Shown here: piece by piece, positions 60,687 through 64,000 of the stretch
How positions within the stretch are numbered: position 1 is the stretch's first letter
How the letters are laid out: every line of letters begins with the position of its first letter
Source: Thermogemmatispora tikiterensis
GTDB taxonomy: Bacteria; Chloroflexota; Ktedonobacteria; Ktedonobacterales; Ktedonobacteraceae
Length of the DNA stretch: 64,000 nt
Direction of reading: 5' to 3'
Assembly (NCBI RefSeq): GCF_003268475.1
Contig: NZ_MCIF01000002.1
Span: 1,410,955-1,474,954 of the forward strand
Translations under genes and position numbers: made by a program
Notes under the pieces: generated by a model
What the model saw: only the letters and a program-made list of their open reading frames with translations
What the model was told of the DNA's origin: nothing
Databases searched by the model: none

Positions 60687-61528
60687 CTGACCCTGCCTGC
60701 CGCCCCGTCACTGCCTCTTCCGGCTCGCCTTGCTGCATCGGGTCCCGCTCGCTTTCCACTGGCCCAAAACCGCGGCGGTGACGCGATGCTGTAGGGGCAT
60801 CAACCTGGCGTTTGGCTCTCTTCTCCGATAACCGAGCAACAAGACATGCTGCTCCGGTGAGGAAGTGAGTCTTTTCTTTTCCGCTGGCTTGCCTTCTCTC
60901 GGAAGCATAAAGGTCAAATGGGACTCCACCAGTATCTTGATGATCGATCGCTTTCCAGATCGATCATATGAGCTTGTCTATTTAAAAACATAGCATAAAA
61001 GGAGCAAAAGCGGCATAAATCCTGTCCAGCGTTGCGAGAGGATGCTCCTGGCCTTGCCACAACGCCCTGGGACTGATGCCTTTGGCTTCTTAGCGCTCTG
61101 CTCTGGCCTAGACGGTTTTGCTCAGCAGCTCAGGGACAAGTGCAGGGTCAGCGGAGAGCCTGCCAGCGGTCGTTTCGTTTCCCCGGCTTGCCGATGCTTC
61201 CGCCCACTGCCATAACGCTCTCAGTGCCGCATCTCTGTTGTTCCCCTGCGCCCCTTTTCCTGCGCTCTGCCCCTGTCCGAGGACATCTTCCCAGGACAAA
61301 GCGTCTGCTTGCCATCGCTTCTCCACCCACAATCTCCTGCCCTGGCTGAGTGAGGCGGCTTGCTGGAGGGAGCTACAGGCTGGCAGCAATGCAAGCCAAC
61401 GTCAAGTCAGCTTGGCCCGCTGCACGCAGTCTTTCACGCTCTTCTCTATCAGGCTCTTACGCTCTGTTGCCAGGTATGGTACAATGAGGCCGTTCTTAGC
61501 CGAGAAAGAGGAGAGCTTATCGTCGCCT
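60687..61528. other. Long intergenic region before gltX
   Basis: Contains a 10-bp hairpin (60940-60949 / 60958-60967, loop of 8) and an A/T-rich stretch near 60975-61000. An extended -10 (TGG then TACAAT, 61477-61485) lies about 45 bases before the gltX ATG. No other gene is supported; an in-frame upstream extension of gltX from 61118 has no family similarity. Confidence 0.45.
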
Positions 61529-63052
61529 ATGACACAGTCCGACGTGCCTATGCAGGAGCAGCAACATAAGCAAGCTACAACTGCTCCACGATTGCGCTTT
61601 GCCCCAAGCCCAACGGGCTTTCAGCATATCGGCGGTTATCGGACCGCCCTCTTCAGCTGGCTATTTGCTCGCCACAGCGGCGGTACGTTTATCTTGCGCA
61701 TCGAAGATACTGACCTGAGTCGCACGGTTGAGGGCGCAGTGAGCTATCTGATAGAGGGCCTCAAGTGGCTCGGGCTGGACTACGACGAAGGCCCAGTTGT
61801 CGGTGGCCCATATGGCCCTTATTATCAGACCCAGCGCAAGGCCCTCTATCAGCAATACGCCCATCAATTGATTGCCAACGGCCATGCCTATCGCTGCTAC
61901 TGTACTCCCGAACGACTGGAGCAGATGCGCAAGGAGCAAGAGGCTCAAAAGCTTCCACCCCGCTATGATCGGCGCTGTCGCTTTCTCAGCGCCGAGGAGC
62001 GCGCTGCCCTGGAGGCCGCCGGCCACAGCTGGACGGTGCGCTTCGCGATGCCGCTCGAAGGCGAGACCGTTGTTCATGATGAGCTGCACGGCGATATCAC
62101 CTTTAAAAATGCCGATCTCGACGATGCTGTGATTCTGAAATCGGATGGCTATCCCACCTACCATCTGGCGAACGTTATCGACGACCATCTGATGGGGATT
62201 ACCCATGTCTTGCGCGGCGAAGAGTGGATCGCGAGTGCCCCACGCCACGTGCAGATTTATCAGGCATTGGGCTGGCAGCCACCGCTCTTTTATCATCTCC
62301 CCAATGTTTTGGGGAAGGATAAGAAGAAGCTGAGCAAGCGCCACAACGCTCCTTCTTGGGATACACTGCAGAGGCAGGGCTACCTCCCCGAGGCGGTTTT
62401 CAATTTCCTGGCACTGCTGGGCTGGGCCTACGACGATAAGACAGAGATTTTTAGCCGCGAGGAGCTGATTCGCGTCTTTACACTGGACCGCATCGGTGTC
62501 TCCGGGGGAATCCTCGATCCTGATAAGTTGACCTGGATGAACGGGGTCTATATCCGCCAGCTGCCCCTGGAGGAATTAACGCGGCGCACATTGCCTTATC
62601 TTGAGCGCCCCGCTGCCGAGGGTGGCCTACCTGACAGTGTCCCTCGTCCTCTCGATTTCGCGTATACACAGCGCGTGCTTCAGCTGGAGCAGGAGCGGCT
62701 AAAGACATTGGGAGAGGCGGCTCAAATGATCGACTTTTTCTACGTCGATGAGCTGCACTACGATACAACACTTCTGATACAGAAGCAGATGGATGCAGCC
62801 AGCACCCGCGCGGCCCTGGAACGCACGCGCGAGATTCTGGTCGCACTCGATCGCTGGGAACACAGCGCTCTCGAAGAGCCGCTGCGTGCATTGGCTGCAA
62901 CGCTCGGACTGAAAACCGGCCAGCTCTTCGGAGCAATTCGCGTGGCTATCAGTGGGCGCACGGTCTCACCCCCACTCTTCCAGACAATGGAGGTCCTGGG
63001 CCGTCAGCGCACCTTGCACCGTCTCGACCAGGCAATCGCTCGCCTCTCCTGA
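61529..63052 (+). CDS. gltX: Glutamyl-tRNA synthetase
   Basis: The 507-residue class I synthetase begins RLRFAPSPTGFQHIGGYRTA, with HIGG (33-36) as the HIGH equivalent. It continues with LRIEDTDLSRT and the KMSKS-type loop KKLSKRH. A CYC-x..-CR cluster may bind zinc. It charges tRNA-Glu, and in organisms with GatCAB also tRNA-Gln. ATG 61529 gives the normal N-terminus and follows GAGGAGA. The anticodon-binding part extends to the C-terminus at typical length. Confidence 0.95.
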   Translation: MTQSDVPMQEQQHKQATTAPRLRFAPSPTGFQHIGGYRTALFSWLFARHSGGTFILRIEDTDLSRTVEGAVSYLIEGLKWLGLDYDEGPVVGGPYGPYYQTQRKALYQQYAHQLIANGHAYRCYCTPERLEQMRKEQEAQKLPPRYDRRCRFLSAEERAALEAAGHSWTVRFAMPLEGETVVHDELHGDITFKNADLDDAVILKSDGYPTYHLANVIDDHLMGITHVLRGEEWIASAPRHVQIYQALGWQPPLFYHLPNVLGKDKKKLSKRHNAPSWDTLQRQGYLPEAVFNFLALLGWAYDDKTEIFSREELIRVFTLDRIGVSGGILDPDKLTWMNGVYIRQLPLEELTRRTLPYLERPAAEGGLPDSVPRPLDFAYTQRVLQLEQERLKTLGEAAQMIDFFYVDELHYDTTLLIQKQMDAASTRAALERTREILVALDRWEHSALEEPLRALAATLGLKTGQLFGAIRVAISGRTVSPPLFQTMEVLGRQRTLHRLDQAIARLS

Positions 63053-63192
63053 CCGGGCCGCAGATCTGAAAACTCCCGTTCTCTGGAGAGAGTCGGCGCT
63101 TCGCCAGCAGTCCTTGCCTCGGGGATATGCCCATATACCCTCCAGCAAGCTAAGCCGCCGATCCTTTTTGAGCGTCAGGAGAGGTTAGTCCC

Positions 63193-63879
63193 GTGATTAA
63201 TCGCGATTATATTCTCCGATTGATCGAGCAGTTCAGCCGCGCTTTAGCGCGTGTGCTTCTCTTACGCCAGGACTACCAGTATGAGGAAGCGCTCATATTG
63301 ATCGATGAGCTTTTCCGGCAGACGCTAGGCCTGAGCTCCGAGTTCTTGCTGGCGGCTCCCGAAGAGATGCTCCTGGCGCTGGTGAAGCGTATCGATCTGC
63401 TCGATGTCGGGAAATGCCTCTGGATAGCTCTCCTGCTCAAGCTGGAAGGCGATGTTTATCAGGATCTAGAGCGCTATGAGGAAAGCTTCCCTCGTTATCT
63501 GCGCTCGTTACGCCTCTTTCTGGAGGCTGTTCTGTTGGAGGAGAATCCGCGCCAGTCAGATTTCTTTGCCGAGGTTGAGGAGCTGCTGACGCTGCTGAGC
63601 CGCCATGAGCTGCCTGCCTCGCTGCTGACGCGGATCATGCTCTACTATGAGAAAACTGGACGTTATGCCCAGGCAGAGGACGCACTCTTCGAGGCTCTGA
63701 AGGCTCCCGATAGCAGTGATGAGGTTTTTGGGCAGGGATTAGCCTTTTACGCTCGCTTGCAGGAGAAGAGCAATGCCGAGTTGCGAGCAGGCAATTTCTC
63801 GCCCGAAGAGATCAAGGAAGGGCTGGCAGATCTCCAGCGTTTACAGGAGGCACACCGTTCTCCTCCCTCAGCAGAGTAA
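63193..63879 (+). CDS. DUF6483-like helical-repeat protein
   Basis: The 228-residue protein is all-helical, with TPR-like repeats (DYQYEEALILIDELFRQTLG, LERYEESFPRYLRSLRLFLE, TGRYAQAEDALFEALKA). The N-terminus INRDYILRLIEQFSRALARV resembles the DUF6483 family as I recall it. The function is unknown. It starts with GTG, with AGGAGAGG upstream, 140 bases after gltX. Confidence 0.65.
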   Translation: MINRDYILRLIEQFSRALARVLLLRQDYQYEEALILIDELFRQTLGLSSEFLLAAPEEMLLALVKRIDLLDVGKCLWIALLLKLEGDVYQDLERYEESFPRYLRSLRLFLEAVLLEENPRQSDFFAEVEELLTLLSRHELPASLLTRIMLYYEKTGRYAQAEDALFEALKAPDSSDEVFGQGLAFYARLQEKSNAELRAGNFSPEEIKEGLADLQRLQEAHRSPPSAE

Positions 63880-64000
63880 AGCAGGCAGGGCGGCTGGCTA
63901 CCGCAGTCCGCTCTTGCCTGAGCTGCTCCTCAGCGCTGTCCATGAGGTGAGAAAATGTCGCTAGTAGAGACGCCTAAGCAGTCGTCTGCTCCTGCCACCT

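Noticed and set aside
61118..61528. N-terminal extension of GltX
   Set aside because: The in-frame upstream part lacks similarity to the family and precedes the probable promoter; ATG 61529 gives the normal N-terminus.

Overview
The window is high-GC, densely coded bacterial chromosome. The gene set suggests Chloroflexota of the Ktedonobacteria type (Thermogemmatispora-like): HTH + NB-ARC STAND proteins, WD40-fused regulators, membrane-anchored cysteine-peptidase-fold proteins, a short DUF6483-like protein, an NRPS, and a DasR-type amino-sugar regulon. This is inference from content and style; no rRNA or other marker is present and I recognise no tRNA.

Layout. 1-4.7 kb: 3' end of an NRPS (A-PCP-C-A-PCP-TE), then a strongly folded non-coding RNA candidate ending in an intrinsic terminator. 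5.5-17.9 kb: IscA-type Fe-S protein, subtilase, M20 peptidase, rhomboid, HTH-GAF regulator, PIG-V-like mannosyltransferase, a LuxR-type response regulator, L,D-transpeptidase lipoprotein, papain-fold membrane protein, hotdog thioesterase. 18.2-24.4 kb: copper-related block (csoR-copZ with a palindromic promoter, CopC and FixH/YtkA-like proteins) plus a divergent NarL-type two-component pair. 24.4-31.9 kb: GH63-type glucosidase, then a CoA operon (thiolase/Ltp2-like, DUF35, ADP-forming acyl-CoA synthetase, MaoC).

32-46.5 kb: amino-sugar block. A GntR/HutC regulator precedes murQ, a BadF-type sugar kinase and nagZ, converging on a CUT1 sugar ABC transporter (binding protein and two permeases). 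A second orphan binding protein lies at 45.1 kb. The regulator promoter and the GH18 chitinase promoter (53.8 kb) share an identical 11-base operator-like word resembling Streptomyces dre sites, so import, recycling and chitin hydrolysis may be one regulon. Inside this block sits a signalling island: a STAND protein without sensor repeats, then an ECF sigma factor translationally coupled to a zinc anti-sigma / TM / seven-blade WD40 protein.

46.8-64 kb: small hypothetical genes, a decayed TnpB relic, an orphan PolX-type HhH protein, class IV aminotransferase, EVE protein, a broken APC permease behind a strong promoter and a folded leader, RibD-like reductase, chitinase, DedA protein, a disordered membrane protein, LexA with SOS-like boxes, bifunctional nuclease, gltX and a DUF6483-like protein. 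All promoter, operator and RNA calls were made by eye from sequence symmetry and spacing.
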